Assembly: GCA_002471255.1 (NCBI GenBank)
Contig: DKPP01000002.1
Coordinates: 151,623 to 215,622, forward strand
Length of the DNA: 64,000 nucleotides
From: Akkermansiaceae bacterium UBA7331
Lineage (GTDB): Bacteria; Verrucomicrobiota; Verrucomicrobiia; Verrucomicrobiales; Akkermansiaceae
Direction of reading: 5' to 3'
Every line of letters starts with the position of its first letter. The stretch's first letter is position 1. A program made the position numbers and the translations under genes. This document shows positions 55,727 through 64,000 of the stretch, piece by piece. The notes below the pieces were generated by a model that ran no database searches, was not told the DNA's origin, and saw nothing but the letters and a program-made list of their open reading frames with translations.

Positions 55727-55744
55727 TCATTCTCCGAGAAGAAT

Positions 55745-55781
55745 ATCCGATCAATCGGTGTTTACCCATCGTTGATCGGAT
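55745..55781 (+). terminator. Hairpin between aguB and rpoN
   Basis: Perfect 10-bp stem ATCCGATCAA/TTGATCGGAT with a 17-base loop, 19 bases after aguB and just before the rpoN Shine-Dalgarno. There is no T run, so it may be an mRNA processing or stability element rather than a terminator. Confidence 0.5.
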
Positions 55782-55801
55782 GAAAATAAGGGAGATAATT
55801 G

Positions 55802-57169
55802 ATGAGTAAGCTAGGTTTCCAAGCAGAAATGTCACGGCAAATGGTTGCCGGGCAAGCCATGCAAATGGGCGTGGAAATCATGCAAGCTTCAAGCATGGAA
55901 TTAGAGCAAATTGTACAAAATGCTCTTTTGGAAAACCCCATGCTTGAAGAAATGAATCAATCTGTCTCCCATGATGATTTTCCGGATGAATGGTCATCGC
56001 CATCTGACGTGAGAGACGATGGCTGGAGTGAGTTTTCTTCTCATGGGGATGTGCTCGCTCGGCAAAACGCTCATCAATTTACCCTTGATTCCATTACTGA
56101 GCACCAAACATTAGCCGACCATTTATCGGCGCAGATAGGCGAGTTTTCTCTATCGGCTCCGCATAAGCATTTACTGCATTTATTAATCGATTCTCTTGAT
56201 CAGCGAGGTTATTTTCAAGAAGATCCCTATTTATTAGCTCATGAATGGGGTATGGATGATGAAGATACCCAAATTTGTTTGGATTGCCTGCATCAGATGG
56301 ATCCTTCCGGAGTAGGGGCAAAAAATTTACAAGACAGTCTATTGATTCAGTTGGAAACCAAGAATTTAGGTTCCTCATTGGCTGCTAAAATTTTAAGAGA
56401 GGCTTGGGATGATTTGAGTGCCTTGAAATATCAGTCGATGATGAAGACTTTCGAGATTGATGAAGACGCCTTGCAAAAAGCTCTCGAAACGATCAGGGCT
56501 TTGAATCCGAATCCCGGTTCAATGTTCGATACAAAGGTTTTGCGAAGCATACGTCCGGATGTTATTGTCGAAGAAATTAATGGAGAGTTTGATGTGCAAT
56601 TGGTTGAAGGTGCCGTCCCTCACATAAAGTTTAATGATGACTATTGTGAAATGATGTCGGAAAGTGCCGATAAACCTGATTTGAGAAAATATTTGAAAGA
56701 TGCCTATCAAAGTGGACAATCCTTGATTAAAGCTATCGAATTACGCCAATCAACCATATTAGGTATGACGATCGCTTTGACTGAATTGCAAGCCGATTAC
56801 TTTAAATATGGCCCACAACACTTGAAACCATTAACAATGGACATCGTCGCTGAAAAAATCGGGGTCCATAATTCTACCATCTCTCGTGCGTCTCGCGATA
56901 AATATGTTAAATCAAAATGGGGGCTAAAAGAATTGCGTAGCTTCTTTAGTGCCGGAGGCATTCAATCCGAAGGAGCCGAAATGTCTCAAGATACAATTGT
57001 GACTATGCTCAAATCCATTATTCAATCTGAGGATGGTCGCAAACCTTATAGCGATGCCAAATTATCCGAAATTTTGAAAGAAAAAGGAGTGGATATCGCT
57101 AGACGTACCGTAGCCAAATATCGCGAGATGGGTAAAATCTTACCTGCTTCGATGCGCAAACGCTTATAG
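55802..57169 (+). CDS. rpoN: RNA polymerase sigma-54 factor
   Basis: 455 residues. Region I (about 1-50) is Gln/Met/Leu-rich (QAMQMGVEIMQASSMELEQ) and needed for activator response; an acidic region II follows; then the core-binding region and the helix-turn-helix; the RpoN box ARRTVAKYRE is at about 433-442. Start ATG at 55802 with a clear Shine-Dalgarno AAGGGAG, an exception in this window. The frame also opens at the TTG just before it. No sigma-54 activator is encoded in the window. Confidence 0.96.
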   Translation: MSKLGFQAEMSRQMVAGQAMQMGVEIMQASSMELEQIVQNALLENPMLEEMNQSVSHDDFPDEWSSPSDVRDDGWSEFSSHGDVLARQNAHQFTLDSITEHQTLADHLSAQIGEFSLSAPHKHLLHLLIDSLDQRGYFQEDPYLLAHEWGMDDEDTQICLDCLHQMDPSGVGAKNLQDSLLIQLETKNLGSSLAAKILREAWDDLSALKYQSMMKTFEIDEDALQKALETIRALNPNPGSMFDTKVLRSIRPDVIVEEINGEFDVQLVEGAVPHIKFNDDYCEMMSESADKPDLRKYLKDAYQSGQSLIKAIELRQSTILGMTIALTELQADYFKYGPQHLKPLTMDIVAEKIGVHNSTISRASRDKYVKSKWGLKELRSFFSAGGIQSEGAEMSQDTIVTMLKSIIQSEDGRKPYSDAKLSEILKEKGVDIARRTVAKYREMGKILPASMRKRL

Positions 57170-57436
57170 ATTGCCTTCAATAGGAATAAGAATTTCATCA
57201 ATCTTGTTATATCTTTTTTCCTTTATTTCCTTAGCTTGTCTCCAATTATCTTGGTTATATTTTAGGTTTAAAAGTTTAATGGTAATTTATGTTATTGAAT
57301 TTGTTTGGCTTAGGTTGTATTTTGCCTTAGTTGTGTTATTGAATGATCTGACCGACTATATCAAGATAGTGATCGAATTAAACTACGACGTTATAGAGAA
57401 ACGAGTGGATAAAAATCACTATTGAAAAAATACTAT

Positions 57437-58024
57437 ATGTTAACAAAATGTAAAAGATATGGTCTTATCTTATTGATAGCTTCTCTTAGCTCTTGTCAAC
57501 CGGCTATTGATAAAATGCAAGAGAGGAGCACTCAAGATATGATCCAAAAGTGTGTGCTTCCTTATGCTGTAGATGATAGGTTCCTTGCCATTTTTGAAAA
57601 GGCGAAGAATAATGATGCTGATGCCTGCTTTGTCTTAGCTGATTCATTCGCTTATGTTTCCACTACAGGACTTAGTATGGACCCTCCAATTGATTCAAAT
57701 TATTTGGATATATGTTTTGAACTATCTGATTACTGGAGATTGCGAGCTGCTAATCTTGGTTCTCCTGAGGCTATCCTCCTTTCATGCGAAGGAGAACTTG
57801 AAAAGGATGCATCTTTTCAAGACCTACAAGAGCAAGCGTTGAGTCGTTTGCTGAGTATTAAAGATCCGACTGATAGACAGGCGGAAATTATTGTTCGATC
57901 TGTTATGTATGGTAAGGGAATGAAAGAGGACCCTATAAAAGCTCGCGAGTTATACGATCGGTTTACTAAGGAAGGTAAAATTTTACCGAAATGGGAGTGG
58001 ATTGATAAGAGTACAAGTGATTGA
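57437..58024 (+). CDS. Sel1-like lipoprotein
   Basis: 195 residues from the ATG at 57437 (an in-frame TTG lies at 57422). Signal ends in LSSC with lipidation at C20. The mature protein is helical with degenerate Sel1/TPR repeats, for example ADACFVLADSF, RAANLGSPEAILL and GKGMKEDPIKARELYD. Related in type, but not obviously in sequence, to the large Sel1 protein at 25.7-28.0 kb. Confidence 0.68.
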   Translation: MLTKCKRYGLILLIASLSSCQPAIDKMQERSTQDMIQKCVLPYAVDDRFLAIFEKAKNNDADACFVLADSFAYVSTTGLSMDPPIDSNYLDICFELSDYWRLRAANLGSPEAILLSCEGELEKDASFQDLQEQALSRLLSIKDPTDRQAEIIVRSVMYGKGMKEDPIKARELYDRFTKEGKILPKWEWIDKSTSD

Positions 58025-58094
58025 CGAATTGCTTGCCAACCTACATCTCACGTTTCTTTTGAGAGAATTGGAATTCAAATGAAAAACAAATAAA

Positions 58095-58358
58095 ATGAAA
58101 GCCCTTTATTTTTGCCTTCTCGGCTATCTGATAATCATCATTTTCTTTTTTACTTGTGCCGGTGCCACTTTTTATAAATCAAACACCACGGAATCTATTA
58201 TAGGCTTATTGATGATGGTATCATCATTGATTATGTTTATTTTATCTTTTATATTCAGTTTTATCAATTTGATTAATTGTAAGTATATAATAATTAGCAT
58301 TATTAGCTTATTGCTTGTGATGGGTCCTCTTATCCTCATGGCTGCAGGTGGGTTGTGA
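58095..58358 (+). CDS. Small membrane protein, function unknown
   Basis: 87 residues with three hydrophobic segments (about 4-23, 35-57 and 64-85). No family. It lies 70 bases after the Sel1-like lipoprotein. Confidence 0.5.
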   Translation: MKALYFCLLGYLIIIIFFFTCAGATFYKSNTTESIIGLLMMVSSLIMFILSFIFSFINLINCKYIIISIISLLLVMGPLILMAAGGL

Positions 58359-58484
58359 TTCAGAAATTTAATTTAAAGTGGCTGATACTTCTATGATAAC
58401 CTCCCAAACCTCAACTTAATTAGACTTTGATGGGTCGCTAATTTGTATGGACGCATTAGATTAAAAATAATACTATTATAGATT

Positions 58485-58868
58485 ATGTATGCTAAATTTT
58501 TTATATGCTTTTATATTTCTTGTTTCACCTCGTTTTCATCTGAGGGAGAATTCAAAAATATGAATGTCATTATCGACGCAAATAATGAAGGTGCTTTAAA
58601 AAAATCATTCGAGAAGGGATTCGGCGTAGTCAGAGTTTTATATAGCAAAAATAAAGAATATATTGTATTTGCTAAAGAAAAGCGATCCGGCGTAGTAAGT
58701 GAAGACATTTATGTTTATCGGAAAACGAATAACAAATTCATTTTATTATCCGTTTTGTTGAACTCATCTGTTTCTGCCTCTACAATAACAATTGAAAAAG
58801 AAATGATAAATATTTTAGACGAAAAAGGGAATACGATTATTTCAATAAAAATAAACAATTTAGATTAA
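58485..58868 (+). CDS. Small secreted protein, function unknown
   Basis: 127 residues. The N-terminus (MYAKFFICFYISCFTSFSS) is a likely signal peptide. The mature part is beta-rich (KNKEYIVFAKEKRSG, ISIKINN). A second ATG at 58560 would remove the signal. No family. Confidence 0.5.
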   Translation: MYAKFFICFYISCFTSFSSEGEFKNMNVIIDANNEGALKKSFEKGFGVVRVLYSKNKEYIVFAKEKRSGVVSEDIYVYRKTNNKFILLSVLLNSSVSASTITIEKEMINILDEKGNTIISIKINNLD

Positions 58869-58909
58869 ATGTTGTGATGCTTATCTAGGCTATGGGTTTA
58901 CAATATATC

Positions 58910-59470
58910 ATGAAGAAAAAAATGAGATATTTATTAATTATAGCACTTATGTCGTTTTGTCACATAGGTAACGCTGAGCTTTGTGCGAAGATAGATGATG
59001 AGAGATTATCTTTTCGAGAGCTAGAAGCGATTGAATCACATTTAGAGTTGCAAAATTTAAAGATCAAAATGTTATACAAAGCAGCTACGGGCGTTGATAT
59101 TGATACGACCGATTATAATATATCAAATTTCGTGATATTGGATGATCATAATAATGAATTGATGATCATTAACATGAAAATGGAGATTTATAAGCGTCCG
59201 ACATCTGCAACTGTAGGTCAATTGATCTGTTTAAATGACGAGGATCGAAAAAGAATGTTTGAATGTTTGGAAGGTCAAAAAAACAAACAAGTAACAGTTC
59301 GATCAACAGAAAATAAGGCTTTTGCAATCGGTCCGGCTATTGTGAAGGTAGGGTTAACAGCTATCTCCATTCCTTCGCGAGGAGTTAATTGTGAATTGTT
59401 GGAACTACAAAATAAAAGGTTGCAAGAAGCCCTTGATCGTTTGCGTCGTAGTAAGGCTCCATCAAATTAA
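58910..59470 (+). CDS. Secreted protein with C-terminal helix, function unknown
   Basis: 186 residues from the ATG at 58910, chosen because it starts at the positively charged end of a signal peptide (KKKMRYLLIIALMSF, cleavage near GNAEL). The mature protein has helical (FRELEAIESHLEL) and beta segments and a basic C-terminal helix (LQEALDRLRRSK). No family. Confidence 0.55.
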   Translation: MKKKMRYLLIIALMSFCHIGNAELCAKIDDERLSFRELEAIESHLELQNLKIKMLYKAATGVDIDTTDYNISNFVILDDHNNELMIINMKMEIYKRPTSATVGQLICLNDEDRKRMFECLEGQKNKQVTVRSTENKAFAIGPAIVKVGLTAISIPSRGVNCELLELQNKRLQEALDRLRRSKAPSN

Positions 59471-59517
59471 TTGATATGATCTGCGGTGGTGGTAGGTAAA
59501 GTCTCTTTACGGTATGG

Positions 59518-60663
59518 TTACACTAAAGGTAATAACTGCTCTATATGGTGTATTTCAGCAGCGACTTGTTGGCTAAGTGAAGATTGTAGGCTTTGGGGTA
59601 ATACCTGCCATGTGTATGTCTCTACTTCTAAATGAGGTCTTGTGGGGCAAAGTGATAGAGCCTCTATTGTCTGCTTTAAGTGGTCCGAGGTATCCAAAAA
59701 TGGAGATTGCGGGTGATGATGAACCGGAATATGGTAGTGGATTTTCCAATGAGATTCGGGAATCTCGTGTGGTCTGGTATGAGCCCAAGCCAATGCTTCA
59801 TTGAGATCCGGAAATAAGTAGGAAGACTGCGGGGTGTCGATTCTTGTTTGGTGAAAATAAATCGGTTCGTTAAACGGAGCTAAATGAACCAAGGATTCGA
59901 GGTTATTCGGTTTAAATGCTAAGGCATTGGAAAACTGAATCTTAACGACATCTATGTTGTAATCATTCCATAGATTGAAACTATCCTTTGGGTTTTCATT
60001 TTGCAGGGCGAAATGGCATGTATCATAGGTGATGCCAATATGTTTTTCGATTAAGTGAGGGATTCTTGAAAAGTTTTTTAATTCATTGAAAAACTCGATG
60101 CTTTCCCATGTGTTGTCAAATAATCCGAAAGGTTCCGGCTCGAACCCGACTTTAATCAATTTTCCTGTCGTTTCATACAGATGATGTAGATGTCGAGTTA
60201 ATGCTTCCACATTTGCCCAAATTTTTTGTCGATTTGCCGAAAACGTTTTATGTGAGCCCGGTAGAGTACTGATGCTTAAAAAATCACCTTTACCGATTTG
60301 CGAAAGGATGTCTGCTACTCGGCAAGTGTATGTGAGCCTGTCTGTGGATGACCAATCCGGACGGAATACGGATTCTTTTACTCTTTTGCCATGAAAGTGA
60401 CCGTAGGGAAACGCATTCATCGTTTCGACCACACAATCATGTTTTTGTAGAAAAATCTGCAAATTGATTAACTCATTCGCATCTTGAGATAATGTCTCTA
60501 CGGCTACATTAGACAGCCAAAGACCTAAACCGATTGTCGGTAAATTCGCTTGATTGTTGAGTGTTTGGAGGTGTCGTTTGATTTCCGGTAAATTTGCGTC
60601 CAACGCAGATATCGTTTCTACCCATGAGTGAACCGGATGAATATTGGCGCAGTAGGAAATCAT
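59518..60663 (-). CDS. eboE: EboE-like metabolite traffic protein (TIM barrel)
   Basis: 381 residues of the sugar-isomerase-like TIM-barrel fold. The start YCANIHPVHSWVE and the stretches NAFPYGHFHG, GFEPEPFGLFDN and ITYDTCHFALQ match EboE. In other bacteria the ebo cluster (eboA-F) moves a prenylated or UV-screen-type precursor out of the cytoplasm. Here no other ebo gene is adjacent, so the rest may be elsewhere or absent. Confidence 0.82.
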   Translation of the reverse strand: MISYCANIHPVHSWVETISALDANLPEIKRHLQTLNNQANLPTIGLGLWLSNVAVETLSQDANELINLQIFLQKHDCVVETMNAFPYGHFHGKRVKESVFRPDWSSTDRLTYTCRVADILSQIGKGDFLSISTLPGSHKTFSANRQKIWANVEALTRHLHHLYETTGKLIKVGFEPEPFGLFDNTWESIEFFNELKNFSRIPHLIEKHIGITYDTCHFALQNENPKDSFNLWNDYNIDVVKIQFSNALAFKPNNLESLVHLAPFNEPIYFHQTRIDTPQSSYLFPDLNEALAWAHTRPHEIPESHWKIHYHIPVHHHPQSPFLDTSDHLKQTIEALSLCPTRPHLEVETYTWQVLPQSLQSSLSQQVAAEIHHIEQLLPLV

Positions 60664-60760
60664 AGCCCAGTCATAGATGATTCAGGGAATAAGTGTCAAT
60701 ATTTAAAGGGAGAAAATCATGTCCTCTTCCCTTGAAATATTATTTTGATAAAGATTTTAG

Positions 60761-61213
60761 TTATTTAGAGTCTGGGGCTAATTTGGCTTTTTTCGGTAAA
60801 TGCCAGTCCATTACTTTTTTCAATTCAGCTTTTTGGGCTTTGGAAAGTTTCCATTTTTTGACTGCTTCATAGTAAGTATCCAAATTGAAATAAACGATTT
60901 TATTTTTTTGGTTTTCATCAAGTAGTCCAATGCTGAGAATGTGGCGACCTTTATCCATCGTATAGAGAAATCCTTCTAATGTGTAATTAAGATAATTGGT
61001 GGTGATATATTCCCTTGCTGCTTGTTCTGCATTGATGACTCCTTTAATTGGTTTTAAAGTGAATGCCTTATCAGGAGTTGCCCCCGGTTCGTTAAAATCT
61101 ATATCAATAGTTGTAATGACCGGAGCGATGACTTTTGGCTCCGATTCTGCATGGGATGACAAAGTGAACCCAAAGCTCATTAAAATTAACTTACTAAAAA
61201 TTTTCTTTTTCAT
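60761..61213 (-). CDS. Secreted protein, paralogue of the gene at 63020-63487
   Basis: 150 residues with a signal peptide (cleavage near SSHAE). The mature domain has YTMDKGRHILSIGL and IVYFNLDTYYEAV, matching YFINQGRYFIGTGL and FIYFNLDEYYNKV in the paralogue. A small alpha/beta domain, no known family. A Cys-rich short frame lies just upstream on the same strand. Confidence 0.65.
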   Translation of the reverse strand: MKKKIFSKLILMSFGFTLSSHAESEPKVIAPVITTIDIDFNEPGATPDKAFTLKPIKGVINAEQAAREYITTNYLNYTLEGFLYTMDKGRHILSIGLLDENQKNKIVYFNLDTYYEAVKKWKLSKAQKAELKKVMDWHLPKKAKLAPDSK

Positions 61214-61217
61214 TTTT

Positions 61218-61404
61218 TTATTTCTTTGCAGGGATTATGCAACCATGACAGGTACAGTCATTTTCTTCACAGTGATATTTCAATGCTTCACATTGTTTAG
61301 CTAACTCTTTTTGCATGAGGATTTTTGTGTTCACTTGAGTTAGCATGATACATGCTCAAGAGTAAGCTTGTACACACTATGATTCGTTTTAATAATAATT
61401 TCAT
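61218..61404 (-). pseudogene. Possible small secreted Cys-rich protein gene with a frameshift
   Basis: A frame from ATG 61404 encodes a signal-peptide-like start (MKLLLKRIIVCTSLLLSMYH) and stops at 61297. An overlapping frame from ATG 61346 to 61218 encodes 42 residues ending in C-x6-C-x4-C-x-C-x2-C (KQCEALKYHCEENDCTCHGC). One missing or extra base would join them into a single exported peptide of about 60 residues. It ends 4 bases before the ATG of the gene at 60761-61213. Confidence 0.45.
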
Positions 61405-61526
61405 AGTTTTATAATGCTGGTTAAGTAATTATGGTTTGTCAATATTATTTTAAAATAACTCAATTCAGTCTGGGGGGCTGTGTCAAATTTGTTGATAATA
61501 TGTTCTATATAAAAAATTGGGGTTTC

Positions 61527-61554
61527 TTGACAAATAAGTTTATAAGACTACTAT
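61527..61554 (+). promoter_or_regulatory. Probable sigma-70-type promoter of the MATE gene
   Basis: TTGACA (61527-61532) followed after 16 bases by TACTAT (61549-61554), 56 bases before the ATG. The -10 box matches the consensus at four of six positions. Confidence 0.4.
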
Positions 61555-61610
61555 TCGGGGCAACATTTGAGGCATAAGCCTACTAATCTTGAACTTTTAG
61601 GAGGGTTGAA

Positions 61611-62990
61611 ATGGAGATGGTACCGGACAATAATGAGGACTTGGATTTCGGAACAATGAAAATATCCAAGCTCTATCGCAAGATATTTTTCCCTACGTTG
61701 ATTGGGATGATAGCCATTATTATTAACACACTTGTGGATGGTATTTTTGTAGGGAGAGGTATTGGAAGTGATGCTTTAGCTGCTGTTAATATCGTGGCGC
61801 CTTTGTTTATGGTGGTGACAGGTGTGTCGCTGATGTTTGGTGTAGGTGCCTCGGTAGTCGCATCGATTTATTTATCGAAGCAAAAGCTTAAATTGGCCAA
61901 CATCAATATCACACAGGCTTTTGTGGTAGCTACGCTAATCATGATTGTCGTCACACTTATATTGATCGTATTTAATCAATCTTTCATGACCTTGTTGGGT
62001 AGTAGCGAACTTTTATTGCCATATACAACTCGGTATTTATGTTATTTGGCTCCTAGCTTTGTATTTCTTTTAATAGCTAGTATAGGATTGTTTGTGATTC
62101 GTTTGGATGGTTCCCCGAAATATGCGATGCTCTGTAGTGTAGTGCCGGCAATTTGTAATATGGGACTTAACTACCTGTTTATTTTCAAATTCGGATGGGG
62201 GATAGGCGGTGCCGCTTTAGCGACCAGTATCGGAATCATCACCGGTGGTGTGATGGTGTTGGTTTACGTGTTAGCTTATTCCAAAGTTATTAAGCTCGTG
62301 ACATATCGTATCAATATTCGGAGTCTAATGCTTACTGCTAAAAACATTGGTTATCAAATAAAATTGGGCTCATCGGCCATGATAGGAGAACTCGCCGTTT
62401 CGATTATGATGGCTACGGGTAATTATGTATTTATGAGTCAGCTAGGTGAGGACGGAGTGGCTGCGTTTAGTGTGGCGTGTTATTGTTATCCTATCGTATT
62501 TATGTTGAATACGGCGGTTGCTATGTCCGCTCAGCCCATCATCAGTTATAATCATGGTCAGCAAAATACTCATCGTGTATCGAGTGCCTTTAAACTGATG
62601 GTTTCTACCGGAATAATATGCGGAGTGCTCGCCAGTGTGCTTATTAGTGTATTTGCTCCGGAGGTAGTATCCCTCTTTTTAGTTTCCAGTGCGCCAGCCT
62701 ATGCCATTGCGGTGAAAGGTTTACCTTATTTTTCTATCGGTTTCGTGTTTTTTGCCATTAATATGACTTTCATCGGCTATTTTCAGAGCACCGAAAAGGC
62801 TCAAATTGCCAATTGGTACTCTATATGGCGAGGTATCCTTTTGCCGGTAGGCATCTTTTTGATTTTACCTCTTATTTTAGGGGTAAAAGGTATATGGTTA
62901 GCCGTACCGGCAGCAGATATATTGATGTTATTCGTTATCTTAGCCTTATTCCGCAAATCGATTCCTCTATCAAGATGCTCGGGTAGATAA
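61611..62990 (+). CDS. MATE family multidrug efflux transporter
   Basis: 459 residues with twelve membrane helices in two bundles. Exports drugs or cationic compounds using Na+ or H+. The start PTLIGMIAIIINTLVDGIF and GVGASVVASIYLS recall the MepA-like branch. It is preceded by a full AGGAGG Shine-Dalgarno (61598-61603), unusual in this window, which suggests origin from a Shine-Dalgarno-using lineage. It is flanked by two paralogous secreted-protein genes on the opposite strand. Confidence 0.92.
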   Translation: MEMVPDNNEDLDFGTMKISKLYRKIFFPTLIGMIAIIINTLVDGIFVGRGIGSDALAAVNIVAPLFMVVTGVSLMFGVGASVVASIYLSKQKLKLANINITQAFVVATLIMIVVTLILIVFNQSFMTLLGSSELLLPYTTRYLCYLAPSFVFLLIASIGLFVIRLDGSPKYAMLCSVVPAICNMGLNYLFIFKFGWGIGGAALATSIGIITGGVMVLVYVLAYSKVIKLVTYRINIRSLMLTAKNIGYQIKLGSSAMIGELAVSIMMATGNYVFMSQLGEDGVAAFSVACYCYPIVFMLNTAVAMSAQPIISYNHGQQNTHRVSSAFKLMVSTGIICGVLASVLISVFAPEVVSLFLVSSAPAYAIAVKGLPYFSIGFVFFAINMTFIGYFQSTEKAQIANWYSIWRGILLPVGIFLILPLILGVKGIWLAVPAADILMLFVILALFRKSIPLSRCSGR

Positions 62991-63019
62991 TATCAGATTT
63001 GTCGAAATGGTTTTTAGAA

Positions 63020-63487
63020 TTAATCTAACATCGGACGAGCTCCGCTTGTTGCATGGATGAATGATTGAGAACTCTGATGACAAAGCATGATTCTTAAAAA
63101 CAACTCTATATCTTGTGGCGATGATATGTTACGAGTGACTTTGTTATAATATTCATCAAGGTTAAAATAAATAAATCGGATTGTTCCATTTGGCTGTTTT
63201 AATCCTGTGCCAATAAAATATCTACCCTGGTTGATAAAATAGAATAATCCGATAATGGTCGAGTCGGGATAATGACTATGAACAAAGGGCTCTATCTCTT
63301 TTTCGGGAATGATAGTATTTTGTGTCGAATCCAGGACAAAAGCGTTTGCCAAGGTCATGCCCTCTGAACCGGTATCGACATTGATAGACTCTAAGGGTGA
63401 TATAATAGGTTCTTTGAGTCCTAGATCTTGTGCCGAGATGGTAGGTATTATTGAAAGTAGAGCAGAGAAGATTATTGGTGTTTTCAT
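63020..63487 (-). CDS. Secreted protein, paralogue of the gene at 60761-61213
   Basis: 155 residues from the ATG at 63487, which starts at a signal peptide (TPIIFSALLSIIPTISAQ). The frame runs on to 63583 but that part overlaps the terminator of the next gene. The shared core is GLFYFINQGRYFIGTGL and FIYFNLDEYYNKV; identity with the paralogue outside this core is low. Function unknown. Confidence 0.65.
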   Translation of the reverse strand: MKTPIIFSALLSIIPTISAQDLGLKEPIISPLESINVDTGSEGMTLANAFVLDSTQNTIIPEKEIEPFVHSHYPDSTIIGLFYFINQGRYFIGTGLKQPNGTIRFIYFNLDEYYNKVTRNISSPQDIELFLRIMLCHQSSQSFIHATSGARPMLD

Positions 63488-63542
63488 ACGTTTGTTTTTT
63501 ATTATAGGTCTAATTATTTGACTGGCAATGATTTTCTGTAAC

Positions 63543-63580
63543 AAAAAAGCGGCAATGTTCGTTTTGCAAACATCGCCGCT
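63543..63580 (-). terminator. Terminator of the glutaminase gene
   Basis: Stem AGCGGC(G/A)ATGTT/AACAT(C/T)GCCGCT followed on the minus strand by TTTTTTG, 31 bases after the glsA stop. Confidence 0.85.
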
Positions 63581-63611
63581 CAATTGATAGAAACAAATAT
63601 GTAAATATTGA

Positions 63612-64000
63612 TTAGCTAACGTAAAGATTAAGATTTAAATCTTTAATGATCGATTGTAGAGCAGCTTGACCTTTTACACTATTACCACATGGGTCTAATG
63701 GTGGCGAAAAGACTGCCATAGCGAGTTTGCCGGGGGCAACGGCTACTAAGCCGCCACCTACACCACTTTTGCCTGGTAAGCCGGCTTTATAAAGCCAATC
63801 ACCACTGCCATCATAAAGACCTGACATAGTCATTTCAGCTAAAATGCAAGGTACATTCTCTTGATTCACGACTCGTTGCTTATCGATAGGATTCACACCA
63901 CCATTGGCATAGCATGCACCCATAATGGCTAATTGCTTTGCCGTAATGTTGATCGAGCACATACGAGTATAGAGATCTACGACCATATCGGGGTCATTGT
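63612..64000 (-). CDS. glsA: Glutaminase, C-terminal part (5' end beyond the window)
   Basis: The C-terminal ~129 residues of a serine-dependent glutaminase, which hydrolyses glutamine to glutamate and ammonia. Recognised by CSINITAKQLAIMGACYANGG, SGLYDGSGDWLYKAGLPGKSG and VGGGLVAVAPGKLAMAVFSPPLD-type sequence in the family order; the catalytic Ser-x-x-Lys lies outside the window. The frame is open to the last base. Confidence 0.93.
   Translation of the reverse strand, partial: NDPDMVVDLYTRMCSINITAKQLAIMGACYANGGVNPIDKQRVVNQENVPCILAEMTMSGLYDGSGDWLYKAGLPGKSGVGGGLVAVAPGKLAMAVFSPPLDPCGNSVKGQAALQSIIKDLNLNLYVS

Noticed and set aside
57171..57425. 84-codon plus-strand frame starting with TTG right after rpoN
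   Set aside because: It has no ATG near the start, no Shine-Dalgarno, no recognisable family and an odd Leu/Ile/Tyr-rich composition. The best internal ATG (57279) leaves only 48 residues. Treated as non-coding.
1..64000. CRISPR arrays, rRNA genes, riboswitches
   Set aside because: No regularly spaced repeats, rRNA sequences or recognisable riboswitch motifs were noticed on either strand by eye; a covariance-model scan was not possible.

Overview
This is a 64 kb piece of a bacterial chromosome. It carries ordinary housekeeping genes with a moderate A+T content, interrupted by distinctly more A+T-rich blocks of short genes of unknown function. The most likely source is a host-associated (gut) Verrucomicrobiota-like bacterium. 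The grounds are two secreted M60 metallopeptidases and a secreted sialidase (a mucin-foraging set typical of Akkermansia-type bacteria), an NspC/SpeA/AguB polyamine route, sigma-54, an orphan EboE, and start sites that mostly lack Shine-Dalgarno sequences. This placement is inference; no rRNA is present to confirm it.

Layout. 0.1-4.3 kb: tRNA-Asp, pheS-pheT and a small membrane protein. 4.3-8.6 kb: a standalone HsdR-N-type nuclease-like protein, a voltage-gated K+ channel and the first M60 peptidase. 8.7-16.1 kb: tRNA-Ser, sucC-sucD, a DUF456 protein, a lipoprotein with an acidic tail, and nspC-speA. 16.2-22.7 kb: second M60 peptidase, a Na+/Ca2+ exchanger, a GIDE-LemA protein, two identical tRNA-Val genes, a phosphoesterase and ndk. 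22.7-35.5 kb: a 13-gene block, all on the minus strand, of predicted lipoproteins, secreted and membrane proteins with internal paralogues, one Sel1-repeat protein, one DUF3592 protein and a decayed gene fragment. 35.7-39.6 kb: alkaline phosphatase, SGNH esterase, and a kinase-like/HAD pair. 39.5-41.8 kb: a 2,165-bp insertion bounded by two perfect 101-bp copies of the HAD gene 3' end; it carries one membrane-anchored coiled-coil GIY-YIG (T5orf172) gene and a decayed frame. 41.8-47.5 kb: tRNA-Arg, alaS, pssA and the sialidase. 47.5-50.0 kb: three tandem paralogous secreted proteins, the last a pseudogene. 50.3-57.2 kb: minus-strand operon moxR-DUF58-aroE-mutY-aat, then aguB and rpoN. 57.2-59.5 kb: four small secreted or membrane proteins. 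59.5-64 kb: eboE, a MATE transporter between two paralogous secreted proteins, and the 3' part of a glutaminase gene cut by the window end.

How the genes fit together. The M60 peptidases, sialidase, alkaline phosphatase and SGNH esterase are all exported and would attack O-glycosylated host proteins and release sugars, acetate and phosphate. SpeA, AguB and NspC are three steps of arginine-to-spermidine synthesis spread over two loci; agmatine deiminase and carboxyspermidine dehydrogenase would have to be elsewhere. The most unusual feature is the single-gene insertion at the 3' end of the HAD gene, which looks like a mobile or recombination-delivered cargo, possibly defensive. The orphan secreted-protein blocks show repeated duplication and decay.
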